From the NCBI GenBank assembly GCA_037721555.1, contig JBBJOI010000038.1, positions 1 through 27,248 of the forward strand: 27,248 bases of DNA. Reading direction: 5' to 3'. Below, one piece after another: positions 14,468-21,513 of the stretch. How positions within the stretch are numbered: position 1 is the stretch's first letter; each line of letters starts with the position of its first letter. Both the position numbers and the translations under genes were made by a program. The notes beneath the pieces are model-generated. The model searched no databases, was not told the DNA's origin, and worked only from the letters and a program-made list of their open reading frames with translations. This stretch comes from Gaiellasilicea sp037721555. Its GTDB lineage: Bacteria > Actinomycetota > Thermoleophilia > Gaiellales > Gaiellaceae.

Positions 14468-14934
14468 GTGTGCCGACGTACCAAAAGCCGCCGCGCAGGT
14501 CCTCCTCAGCACAGGTCGGCGCGAGCCGTGGATCCGTGGATCGACCGTGGGTCTAATACGCTCCACAACGGCTTGGTTAGCCAAATTGACCGGATGCAGC
14601 ACGGGTTTCCCTTTAGGCACGGAAACCCACGGATTTGGAGCGTTGGAAAGAGAAAGACCGGCAAGTACCGCAACTGGCGATGTCGTACTTACGGTCTGGC
14701 GGCGAGAACCGTGGGGATCGAGGCAGGGGGACCATACGACCTCCGCCACAGCTTCGCGTCGCTCCTCTTCAGTGAACAGATGAACCCAGCAGAGATCGCT
14801 GAGCAGATGGGCACTCATTGACGACCCTGCTTACTACCTATACGCACGTCCTCGAGGAACTTCGCGGGCTTCCGCCCAGACCCGCCGAGGCGTTGATTAG
14901 AAGCGCCCGCGAAGCTCGCGTAGCCCAGATGTAG
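14468..14934 (+). pseudogene. Tyrosine recombinase/integrase, C-terminal remnant with frameshift
   Basis: The frame carries GKYRNWRCRTYGLAARTVG, PYDLRHSFASLLFSEQ with the catalytic Arg and His of the HxxR-type box, and AEIAEQMGTH before a TGA at 14819. The next frame continues LTTLLTTYTHVLEELRG, holding the likely catalytic Tyr (TYTHV), and ends at TAG 14932-14934. A one-base loss at about 14816 restores a continuous phage-type integrase C-terminus. The N-terminal and core-binding domains are not visible upstream. It lies beside a tRNA-Thr 3' fragment, the expected attachment target of such enzymes. Confidence 0.75.
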
Positions 14935-14956
14935 TCCATGGCCGAGGGCGAGGTAT

Positions 14957-14975
14957 GACTCTGGTGGTCAGAGTC
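14957..14975. other. Short perfect inverted repeat
   Basis: GACTCTG (14957-14963) and CAGAGTC (14969-14975) flank a five-base GTGGT loop. It lies between the integrase stop and the tRNA terminator. It could be an arm-type integrase site or excisionase site, but nothing proves this. Confidence 0.35.
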
Positions 14976-14980
14976 GAGGT

Positions 14981-15001
14981 GAAAACGCCGCAATAGCGGC
15001 G
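14981..15001 (-). terminator. Rho-independent terminator behind the tRNA-Thr fragment
   Basis: Read on the minus strand, CGCCGC-TATT-GCGGCG (14986-15001) forms a six-pair GC stem followed by TTTTC. It begins 10 bases after the tRNA 3' end, in the right orientation, so it appears to be the original terminator of that tRNA gene. Confidence 0.7.
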
Positions 15002-15010
15002 AAATAACGA

Positions 15011-15059
15011 GGAGCCGACGCGCGGACTCGAACCGCGGACCCCTTCATTACGAGGGAAG
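15011..15059 (-). tRNA. tRNA-Thr(CGT) 3' fragment, probable attachment site
   Basis: On the minus strand the sequence gives the anticodon loop CTCGTAA (anticodon CGT, Thr), the 3' anticodon-stem strand TGAAG, a complete T-arm CGCGG-TTCGAGT-CCGCG, and the acceptor strand CGTCGGC, T, then CC. The D-arm and the 5' acceptor strand GCCGACG are absent: upstream (15060-15090) there is unrelated sequence. Integrating elements that use tRNA genes carry or leave exactly such 3' halves, so this is likely an att site partnered with the adjacent integrase remnant. It should not make a working tRNA. Confidence 0.65.
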
Positions 15060-15085
15060 GACGAGTGAGGGACGCGCGTCCACGC

Positions 15086-15159
15086 GCGGGCACCCGAGGG
15101 AACGTTCTCGCTGGAAACCGAGGGGTTCTTCAGCTCATCCGGTGGACGCGGGTGCCCGC
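15086..15159. repeat. 11-bp perfect inverted repeat with wide spacer
   Basis: GCGGGCACCCG (15086-15096) and its reverse complement CGGGTGCCCGC (15149-15159) are separated by 52 bases. GTCCAC/GTGGAC also flank the arms. It lies in the gene-free stretch between the tRNA fragment and the small membrane gene. Its role is unknown. Confidence 0.45.
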
Positions 15160-15199
15160 TCGTGCCCGAGCTGACGTACCCGTTTTGTACCTGCGCTCT

Positions 15200-15331
15200 C
15201 TACCGTTCCCGCCGTGAATCTCGGTTGGCGAGCCTTACTGCTGTGTAGATGACGGCGCCGAGGACGACGATTCCGACGGTCATCGAGAGGGTCATCCAGA
15301 CCCAGTCGCTCCCATCCATCCAGTCGTTCAT
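15200..15331 (-). CDS. Small single-pass membrane protein (43 residues)
   Basis: An excellent AGGAAGGAGG ribosome site precedes ATG 15331. The product starts MNDWMDGSDWVWMTLSM, continues with a hydrophobic helix (VGIVVLGAVIYTAV) and ends with a basic RLANRDSRRER tail, so one membrane span with the C-terminus probably inside. It resembles the membrane half of SHOCT-type small proteins that often accompany metal and thiol stress genes. It lies downstream of the OsmC gene on the same strand with a 38-base gap and may be co-transcribed with it. Function unknown. Confidence 0.65.
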   Translation of the reverse strand: MNDWMDGSDWVWMTLSMTVGIVVLGAVIYTAVRLANRDSRRER

Positions 15332-15369
15332 GGTTCCTCCTTCCTGGTTGAGCTGCGTTTGTCGGGTAG

Positions 15370-15888
15370 TTAGGCCTGCGACACGGTGGTGGCGAGGTTG
15401 ATCGGGTTGCGCAGGCAGTAGACGCCGGGGCAGCGTGCGTCGGCCCGCTCTTTGAGCTCGTCGATTGTCTCCTGTGGTGCGTCGGCTTCGATCTCGAGGT
15501 GCCAGTCGACGTGCTCGACGGGTGGCCGATCGTCGACTCCGAGTGCGCGGCTTTGGTCGACCTCGGTGGTGATGACTCCGCGCAGCGCCCGCAGTTCGAT
15601 GCCTTCGCGGGCTGCCTCTGTTGCGAAGGTCATCGCGTAGCAGGCGAGGCCGCCCCAGAGGCAGTAGGCGAGCGGGTTCGGTGCGGAGCCGCTACCGCCG
15701 AGCGGCGGCGGGAAGTCGCAGGAGAACTCGACCTCGCCGCCCGGGTAGGGGATCCGGCCCTGGAACTGCGGTGCGCCGGCACGCGTTTGCCATTCGCCCG
15801 ACAGCTCGACCGGCTGGCGAAGCGAGGCGGGATCGGCCGTTCCCTGCTCGACCGTCTGCTGGAGCGACTCGAGGTTGACGTTGTGCAT
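15370..15888 (-). CDS. OsmC-family thiol peroxidase-like protein
   Basis: 172 residues of the OsmC/Ohr fold, whose members reduce organic hydroperoxides or handle sulfane sulfur with paired cysteines. The block PNPLAYCLWGGLACYAMTFA carries the helix cysteines (the family usually has one here). A further cysteine lies in FSCDFPPP, and ADARCPGVYCL near the C-terminus carries the second conserved position. It is divergent from the ArsR repressor across a short region with a dyad operator, so it is probably under the same control as the sulfur cassette to its right. An OsmC-like protein in a persulfide regulon is consistent with the reported induction of OhrR/OsmC proteins by sulfane sulfur. Confidence 0.85.
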   Translation of the reverse strand: MHNVNLESLQQTVEQGTADPASLRQPVELSGEWQTRAGAPQFQGRIPYPGGEVEFSCDFPPPLGGSGSAPNPLAYCLWGGLACYAMTFATEAAREGIELRALRGVITTEVDQSRALGVDDRPPVEHVDWHLEIEADAPQETIDELKERADARCPGVYCLRNPINLATTVSQA

Positions 15889-15919
15889 GGGGCCTCCGAT
15901 TCGTTCTGTGGAAGTTCTG

Positions 15920-15958
15920 CTACTGTACCAACTATTCAGTTGTGTAGTTGTTCAGTAG
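15920..15958. promoter_or_regulatory. Probable ArsR operator in the divergent osmC/arsR promoter region
   Basis: A two-level imperfect dyad: outer arms CTACTG (15920-15925) and CAGTAG (15953-15958), inner arms CAACTA (15929-15934) and TAGTTG (15945-15950). It is AT-rich against a GC-rich background, ends nine bases before the ArsR ATG, and lies 31 bases upstream of the OsmC start. ArsR-family repressors bind such 12-2-12-like dyads, so autoregulation and control of both directions are likely. Confidence 0.65.
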
Positions 15959-15967
15959 AGGAGTCGT

Positions 15968-16309
15968 ATGAGTCTTCCGCAGCCCCTGCCTGACCCGCTG
16001 ATCGAGCTGATCGCGCGCCGCTTTCGCGTCATCGGCGAGCCGATGCGGATCAAGCTGCTCGACTCTCTGCGCGAGCGTGAGGCGAGCGTGAGCGAGCTGT
16101 GCGAGGTGACCGGCGCGTCACAGCAGAACGTCTCGAAGCACCTCGGCGTCCTGCTGGAGGCCGGGATCGTCGGTCGCCGCAAGGACGGCAACCAGGTCTT
16201 CTATTCGATCGTCGACGAGGGGATCTTCCGTCTCTGCGAGGAGGTCTGCGGCGGCTTGCAGCGTCAGGTCGCCGAGCTGAACGCAATCGTCGAAGGGGTC
16301 GGGCGATGA
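15968..16309 (+). CDS. ArsR-family repressor with cysteine pair (BigR/SqrR-like)
   Basis: A 113-residue winged helix-turn-helix protein: FRVIGEPMRIKLLDSLRE, then the recognition helix SQQNVSKHLGVLLEAG, and the wing RKDGNQVFYSIVD. Cys45 lies in SELCEV at the start of the helix-turn-helix, and Cys90 and Cys94 lie in the C-terminal helix (RLCEEVCGG). In BigR and SqrR a cysteine at each of these two places forms a tetrasulfide or disulfide on persulfide exposure and releases DNA. The downstream genes (persulfide dioxygenase, rhodanese, TauE) fit that sensor type rather than a metal sensor. Its ATGA stop/start overlap couples it to the DUF2892 gene. Confidence 0.85.
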   Translation: MSLPQPLPDPLIELIARRFRVIGEPMRIKLLDSLREREASVSELCEVTGASQQNVSKHLGVLLEAGIVGRRKDGNQVFYSIVDEGIFRLCEEVCGGLQRQVAELNAIVEGVGR

Positions 16310-16521
16310 CGCGCGGCTGGCCTCTGGAGCGGCTGCTGTTCGCACTCGCAGGAACGCTGACGCTCACGAGCGTGACGCTCGCGGCGCTCGTGTCGCCCTG
16401 GTTTCTGCTAGTGGCGGCCTTCGTCGGTCTCAACCAGTGGCTCTTTGCCGGCGTCGGCGCCTGCCCGGCCTCGATCGCGCTCGAGCGGGTGCTCGGAGTT
16501 GAGCGGGGGTGCCGCCGATGA
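16306..16521 (+). CDS. DUF2892 (YgaP-type) membrane protein
   Basis: 71 residues starting MTRGWPLERLLFALAG, with two hydrophobic helices (LFALAGTLTLTSVTLAAL and WFLLVAAFVGLNQWLF) and the conserved GACPASIALERVLG segment with its Cys-Pro after the second helix. This matches DUF2892, the transmembrane part of the rhodanese YgaP and a common member of BigR-type sulfur operons. It overlaps the ArsR stop (ATGA) and the MMPL start, so it lies in a tight operon. It may guide sulfide or thiocyanate-like species at the membrane; that is inference. Confidence 0.8.
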   Translation: MTRGWPLERLLFALAGTLTLTSVTLAALVSPWFLLVAAFVGLNQWLFAGVGACPASIALERVLGVERGCRR

Positions 16522-18623
16522 CCGCATACGGTCCCCTCGGGCGCCTCGGCGCCTGGACGGCCGGGCACTTCAAGCTCGTCCTCTTCGCCTGGGTCGCGAT
16601 CGCGGTCGGCTTCGGAGCCTTCGCGCCCAAGACCGAGCAGGCGCTTTCCGGCGCCGGCTGGGAGGCGAACGGCTCCGAATCCGTCACCGCGCGTAAGGCG
16701 GTCGACGCCTCCTTCGCCGGGCAGGGAAGCTACGCCCTCCTGGTCGCGGTTCAGGGTCAGGGCGACCTGCAGCCTGCGATCGCACAGGCGACCGAGCTGC
16801 TCGAGTCCGATCCTCGCGTCTCGCGCGTCGCGCCTGCCCAGCTCTCGCGCGACGGCCGCACCGCGATCCTCAGCGCCGGGGCGGCGGCGAACCCGACGGA
16901 GATGGTGCGCGCGGCCGACGACCTCAAGGGCGAGCTCGCGGCGCTCTCGGACGGACGCGTCAGCGTCAGCCTGACCGGGGCGCCCGGGATGTGGTCCGAC
17001 TTCAACGAGGCCAACAAGACGGCGATGCTGAAGTCGGAGCTCTACTCCTGGCCGGTCACGCTCGTGATCCTGATGCTCGCCTTCGGCTCGCTGGTCGCGG
17101 CCGGGCTGCCGCTGCTGCTGACGATCCTCGGGCTGGTGGCCTCCGCGGGCAGCCTCTTCCTCGTCACCCAGGCGTTCGATGTCTCGATCTGGTCGATGAA
17201 CTTCGCGCTGATGTTCGCGCTCGCGCTCGGGATCGACTACGCCCTCTTCATCGTCGCCCGCTTCCGCGGAGCCCACTTCGGCTCCGCGCTCGACACGCGC
17301 GACGCAGTAGCGACCACGATGGACACCGCCGGCAAGGCGGTGCTCTTCTCCGGGCTGACGGTGCTGATCTCGCTCTCGGCGGTGCTGCTCGTGCCCAGCC
17401 CGGCCTTCCGCTCGATGGCGCTCGGGATCATGCTCTCGGTCGCCTTCATCCTGCTCGCGACGCTGACGCTGCTGCCGGCGGTGCTCGGCCGGCTCGGCGA
17501 CCGCGTCGACCGGCTGGCGCTGCCCTGGGTGCACGCCGGTGAGCATCGCTCGCCCCGCTTCGCCCGCTGGGGCGCGCTGCTCTGGCGACGGCCGGCGCTC
17601 TTCGGGATCCCAGCGCTGGCGATCCTCGTGCTGCTGGCGCTGCCGCTGCTGCGGCTCGACACCGGCATGCCCTCGATCAAGGTCGTGCCCGAGGGTGACG
17701 GCTCCCGCCTCGGCTACACGCAGGTGCAGGAGGCGTTCGGGCCCGGCGCCCCGGGCACGCTCCAGATCCTCGCTCCGGCGGCCAACGCCGCCCAGGCGAC
17801 GGCGGTGCTCGAGGCGGACCCAGAGCTCGCGGCGGTCGCTCCGGCGCAGCGCTCCGGGGGCAGCACGCTCCTGCTGGCCGTTCCGAACGCCGACCCGTCC
17901 GACCCAGCCGTGGGCGCCACGATCGACCGGCTTCGAGGCTCGCTGCCGGACGGCGCCCTCGTCGGCGGCGCCGTCGCGGAGAACCACGACCTCGAGGAGG
18001 CGCTCGCCGCGAAGACGCTGCCCGTGTTCGCCGTCGTGCTCGCGCTCGGCTTCCTGCTCCTGCTCGTTGCGCTGCAGGCGCCGCTGATCGCGCTCGCCGG
18101 CGTGCTCACGAACCTGCTCGCAACCGCGGCCGCCTTCGGCGTCGGCGTCCTCGTCTTCCAGGATGGCAATCTCTCCGGCCTGCTCGGCTTCGAGTCGCAG
18201 GGCTTCCTCAACGCCTGGGGGCCGGTGTTCTTCTTCGCGATGATCTTCGCGATCTCGATGGACTACACCGTGTTCCTGCTCTCCTCGGCGAAGGAGCACT
18301 GGGACCGCACGCACGACCCGCGCGAAGCGATGGTCGGCGGGCTCGCGCACTCCGGCCGCACGATCTTCGCCGCCGGCGCCGTCATGGTCGCCGTCTTCTT
18401 CACCTTCGCCCTCTCCGGCCCGATCCCGCCCAAGGAGATGGGCGTCATCCTCGGCGTCGCCGTGCTCCTCGACGCGATGCTGATCCGGCTCGTCCTGATG
18501 CCCGTGCTGCTGCGGCTGATGGGCCGGAGCGCCTGGGCGCTGCCGCGCTGGCTCGACCGGGTGCTCCCCGACGTCACGTTCGGTCACTCCGGAGCGAAGG
18601 AGCCTTCCCCGCATGTTCTTTAG
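16518..18623 (+). CDS. MMPL/RND-family transporter
   Basis: A 701-residue protein from ATG 16518 (GTG 16509 is also possible). It has two repeats of one TM helix, an extracellular loop domain, then five TM helices. The first loop includes NGSESVTARKAVDASF. The TM4 core motif ALGIDYALFIVARFR in the first half and FAISMDYTVFLLSSAKEHW in the second carry the GxDY/MDY acid residues used for proton coupling. MMPL proteins export lipids or drugs. Its start overlaps the DUF2892 stop and its stop lies inside the start of the persulfide dioxygenase gene, so it is firmly in the sulfur operon, where MMPL proteins are not usual. The cargo is unknown. Confidence 0.9.
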   Translation: MTAYGPLGRLGAWTAGHFKLVLFAWVAIAVGFGAFAPKTEQALSGAGWEANGSESVTARKAVDASFAGQGSYALLVAVQGQGDLQPAIAQATELLESDPRVSRVAPAQLSRDGRTAILSAGAAANPTEMVRAADDLKGELAALSDGRVSVSLTGAPGMWSDFNEANKTAMLKSELYSWPVTLVILMLAFGSLVAAGLPLLLTILGLVASAGSLFLVTQAFDVSIWSMNFALMFALALGIDYALFIVARFRGAHFGSALDTRDAVATTMDTAGKAVLFSGLTVLISLSAVLLVPSPAFRSMALGIMLSVAFILLATLTLLPAVLGRLGDRVDRLALPWVHAGEHRSPRFARWGALLWRRPALFGIPALAILVLLALPLLRLDTGMPSIKVVPEGDGSRLGYTQVQEAFGPGAPGTLQILAPAANAAQATAVLEADPELAAVAPAQRSGGSTLLLAVPNADPSDPAVGATIDRLRGSLPDGALVGGAVAENHDLEEALAAKTLPVFAVVLALGFLLLLVALQAPLIALAGVLTNLLATAAAFGVGVLVFQDGNLSGLLGFESQGFLNAWGPVFFFAMIFAISMDYTVFLLSSAKEHWDRTHDPREAMVGGLAHSGRTIFAAGAVMVAVFFTFALSGPIPPKEMGVILGVAVLLDAMLIRLVLMPVLLRLMGRSAWALPRWLDRVLPDVTFGHSGAKEPSPHVL

Positions 18624-20005
18624 GCAGATTCTCCATGACGATCTCGGCTGCGCCTCCTACCTGATCGCCGACGGTGGCGAGGCCGCTGTGATCGACCCGA
18701 AATGGGAGATCGAGGAGTACCTCCAGCTGCCCGCGGAGAACGACTTCCAGATCACCCGCATCCTCGAGACGCACAACCACGCCGACCACGTCTCCGGCCG
18801 GGGGCGGCTCGCGGCGGCGACGGGCGCGACGATCCACGTCTCCGCCGACGGCCGGGGTCGAGTACGAGCACGAGCCGCTCGCGGACGGCGACGCGGTCGA
18901 GCTCGGCCAGGTGCTGATCGTCGCGCGCCCGACACCCGGCCACCGCCCCGAGCACACCGCCTACGTGATCGAAGACCGGAGCCGCGGCGAAACGCCCTGG
19001 CTGCTGCTGACCGGCGATTCGCTCTTCGTCGGTGACATCGCCCGGCCCGATCTCGCCGTCGAGCCCGAAGAGGGCGCGCGTGATCTCTTTCGCTCCCTGC
19101 GCAGCCTCGACCGGCTCGACGATTACGTCGAGGTCTGGCCCGGGCACATAGGTGGTTCCCTCTGCGGTGGAGCCGGGATGAGCGAGACGCCGGGCTCGAC
19201 GCTCGGCTTCGAACGACGCTTCAACCGCTTCCTCAAGATCGACGAAGAGCAGGAGTTCGTCCGCGAGCTCACCCACGACCTGGCCCCGCAGCCGCCGAAC
19301 TTCCAGCGGATCGTCGAGCTCAACCGCGGCCCGCTACTCACCGAGGCCGCCCCGCTCGACCCAATCGTTCCGGCCCGCCTGCAGGAGCTGCTGACGAACG
19401 GGGCGACGCTGATCGACGGGCGCGAGCCGCGCGAGTTCGACGCCGCCCACATCTCCGGCTCGCTTAACGTGACGATGGTCAGAGCGGCGGTCGGCACCAG
19501 AGCGGCCTTGGTCGTCGACCCGAACACCCAGGTTGTCGTCACCGCCGCCGGCGACGCAGACGCGAAACGGATGGCCCTGATGCTCGAGGCGGTCGGCTTC
19601 CGGCAGCTCCGCGGCTACCTGGCCGGAGGGCTCCCAGCCTGGCAGGCAGCAGATCTCCCGACCTCGGCGACGGAGGCGATCGACGTCGCCACGCTCGCCG
19701 AGCGGCTGAAGGCCAAGGAGGTCGTCCTGCTCGACGTGCGCGAGCAGGACGAGTGGCAGGACGGCCATGTCGAAGGGTCGCTCCACCTCCCCTTCCACGA
19801 GCTGCGCGACGGCATCCCCTCCGAGCTGCGGCAGACGGCAGCGCAGAAGCCGCTCGCGGTTGCCTGCTCGGCCGGGAATCGCAGCTCGCTGGCCGTGTCG
19901 CTGCTGCGTCGCCACGGGGTGCACGAGGTGCAGCACGTCGCCGGGGGCGGCGTCGACGACCTGACCGAGTACGGAGTCGAACTCACCGAGGAGGAAACGA
20001 GATGA
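18613..20005 (+). CDS. Persulfide dioxygenase-rhodanese fusion (MBL fold), one frameshift
   Basis: The N-terminal metallo-beta-lactamase domain has THNHADH (His54, His56, Asp58, His59), then PTPGHRPEHTAY, LLTGDSLFVGDIARPDL and VWPGHIGGSLC, the iron ligands and signature of ETHE1-like sulfur dioxygenases that oxidise glutathione-type persulfide to sulfite. Two rhodanese domains follow. The first (GREPREFDAAHISGSLNV) lacks the active Cys (VVVTAAGDAD); the second (LDVREQDEWQDGHVEGSL) has CSAGNRSS. The printed frame breaks at about 18850 after HVSADG and resumes as AGVEYEHEPLADG; removing one base gives 463 residues. It overlaps the MMPL stop by 11 bases and the rhodanese start by 4. Error or real break is unresolved. 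Confidence 0.85.
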
Positions 20006-20337
20006 AGCCCGAGGTCCCGGAGGTGTCGGCGGAGGATGCCTTCGCCCGATCGGCCAGCGGTGAGGCGGTGATCGTCGATGTGCGTGAGTCCGACGAGTGG
20101 GAGGCAGGCCACATTCCCGGCGCGCTCCACATCCCGCTCGCAGAGCTCGAGGCTCGCTGGCCCGAGCTGCGAGCGAGCGACTCGGTGATCGCGGTCTGCC
20201 GGAGCGGCAACCGAAGCGCCACCGCCACACAGGCACTCCGCAGCGTCGGGATCGACGCCGCGAACCTGAGCGGCGGAGTGAAAGCGTGGGCGGGCGCGGA
20301 GCTTCCGCTCCACGCCCCGAACGCCCGCGTTGCCTGA
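20002..20337 (+). CDS. Rhodanese-domain sulfurtransferase
   Basis: A stand-alone 111-residue rhodanese domain: VIVDVRESDEWEAGHIPGA, HIPLAELEARW, then the active loop VCRSGNRSATA with the persulfide-forming Cys, and GGVKAWAGAELPL. It moves sulfane sulfur between thiols, thiosulfate or persulfides. A GAGGAGG ribosome site precedes the ATG, which overlaps the upstream TGA (ATGA). It probably supplies or accepts persulfide for the dioxygenase in front of it. Confidence 0.92.
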   Translation: MKPEVPEVSAEDAFARSASGEAVIVDVRESDEWEAGHIPGALHIPLAELEARWPELRASDSVIAVCRSGNRSATATQALRSVGIDAANLSGGVKAWAGAELPLHAPNARVA

Positions 20338-20338
20338 C

Positions 20339-21100
20339 ATGCCCGCGGAGCTCCTGGCGCTCCCGTTCGGGATCGCCGTCGGGATCCTGCTCGGGCTCCT
20401 CGGCGGTGGCGGCTCGATCCTCGCCGTCCCGGTGCTCGTCTACGTCCTCGGCCAAGAGGTACGCGCCGCCACGACCGAGTCGCTGATCATCGTCGGGGCG
20501 ACGGCGGCGATTGCAGCCGGCGCGCATCACCGTGCCGGGCACGTTCGCTGGCGACCGGCCCTCGTCTTCTCCGGCGCGGCAGCGATCGGCGCCTTCGCGG
20601 GCACCGTGCTCAACCGCGTCGTCGATCCCGAGGCGATCCTCGCGAGCTTCGCCCTCCTGCTCCTCGTCGCGGCAGCCGGGGTCGTACGCCGGCGAGGCGA
20701 TGCGACGTCGTCCCGCTCTCGTGGCGGCAGCCTCGTGAAGCGTGCGCTACCGGTGGGATTCGTAACCGGGGCCTTGACCGGCTTCTACGGTGTCGGCGGC
20801 GGCTTCCTGATCGTTCCCGCCCTCGCAGTTCTGCTCGGGGTCGGCTTCGCCGAGGCGATCGGCACCTCCCTGGCCGTGATCGCCCTAACGAGCGCTGCCG
20901 CACTCATCGCCCATCTCGCCAGCGGAGGCATCGACTGGCCCGTCACGACCTCGTTCACGGCCGCCGCAGTGATCGGAGCACTCGCGGGCACACGCGCATC
21001 AGATCGCGTCCCGACACGCCAGCTCCAGTTCGGATTCGCAGCTCTGCTCGTCGGAGTCGCCGCATTCCTGCTCGCCAAGAACGCAAACGGCGTTCTCTAG
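20339..21100 (+). CDS. TauE/SafE-family sulfite/anion exporter
   Basis: A 253-residue membrane protein with two halves of three to four TM helices, each carrying the family signature: GILLGLLGGGGSILAVPVL in the first and GALTGFYGVGGGFLIVPAL in the second. TauE/SafE (formerly DUF81) proteins export sulfite, sulfoacetate or similar anions. I chose ATG 20339, one base after the rhodanese stop, over TTG 20330. Placed last in the cassette, it would remove sulfite made by the persulfide dioxygenase. Confidence 0.9.
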   Translation: MPAELLALPFGIAVGILLGLLGGGGSILAVPVLVYVLGQEVRAATTESLIIVGATAAIAAGAHHRAGHVRWRPALVFSGAAAIGAFAGTVLNRVVDPEAILASFALLLLVAAAGVVRRRGDATSSRSRGGSLVKRALPVGFVTGALTGFYGVGGGFLIVPALAVLLGVGFAEAIGTSLAVIALTSAAALIAHLASGGIDWPVTTSFTAAAVIGALAGTRASDRVPTRQLQFGFAALLVGVAAFLLAKNANGVL

Positions 21101-21101
21101 C

Positions 21102-21128
21102 TATGCGAGTATGAATATGTCGTCATGC
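21102..21128. promoter_or_regulatory. Possible zinc-ArsR operator
   Basis: The 41-base gap before the second ArsR gene contains an AT-rich, imperfectly dyadic stretch (TATGCGAGTATGAATATG, then TCGTCATGC) unlike the surrounding GC-rich sequence. SmtB/CzrA-type repressors bind AT-rich dyads containing TGAA-like half-sites. The symmetry here is weak, so the call rests largely on position. Confidence 0.35.
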
Positions 21129-21141
21129 TATCTTGGCCGTG

Positions 21142-21513
21142 ATGAGCCACGGCGTTCAGGGTCGACACAGCCCTACCCCGCTCGACGGTGAGACCGCCCG
21201 CCAGGTCGCAGAGACGATGCAAGCCCTGGCGACCCCGAGCCGGGTCCGCATTCTCGCGCGGCTGAAGGAGGCGCCCTGCTCGGTCGGTGAGCTGGCCGAA
21301 GCCGTCGGCATGGAGCAATCCGCGGTCTCGCACCAGCTACGGCTGCTGCGCCACCTCGACCTCGTCGTCGGCCAGCGCTCCGGACGGCACACGATCTACG
21401 CGCTCCACGACAGCCACGTCGGCGTCCTGCTCGAAGAGGCCGTCTACCACGTCGAGCACCTCCGGCTCAGCCCGCCCGAGCCCGTCAGCGGGAAGAGAGC
21501 AGGCGCCCGATGA
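21142..21513 (+). CDS. ArsR-family metal sensor (SmtB/CzrA-like)
   Basis: 123 residues from ATG 21142. The winged helix domain reads LATPSRVRILARLKEAPCS, VGELAEAVGMEQSAVSHQL and GRHTIYALHD. The C-terminal helix carries D-S-H, ten residues, then H-V-E-H. This is the DxHx10Hx2(E/H) alpha-5 metal site of zinc and cobalt sensors such as SmtB and CzrA. It overlaps the downstream CDF exporter gene by four bases (ATGA), the usual sensor-exporter pair. An in-frame TTG at 21133 is a less likely start. Confidence 0.9.
   Translation: MSHGVQGRHSPTPLDGETARQVAETMQALATPSRVRILARLKEAPCSVGELAEAVGMEQSAVSHQLRLLRHLDLVVGQRSGRHTIYALHDSHVGVLLEEAVYHVEHLRLSPPEPVSGKRAGAR

Noticed and set aside
15011..15090. A complete functional tRNA-Thr gene
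   Set aside because: The D-arm and 5' acceptor strand are missing; only the half from the anticodon loop to the 3' end is present.
16050..18614. An 854-codon open frame on the minus strand opposite the MMPL gene
   Set aside because: Its translation is a low-complexity Arg/Glu/Gly/Gln mixture typical of antisense of GC-rich genes; the plus-strand MMPL protein is convincing.
19334..20542. A long minus-strand frame opposite the rhodanese genes
   Set aside because: Antisense of well-supported rhodanese and TauE genes; no motifs.
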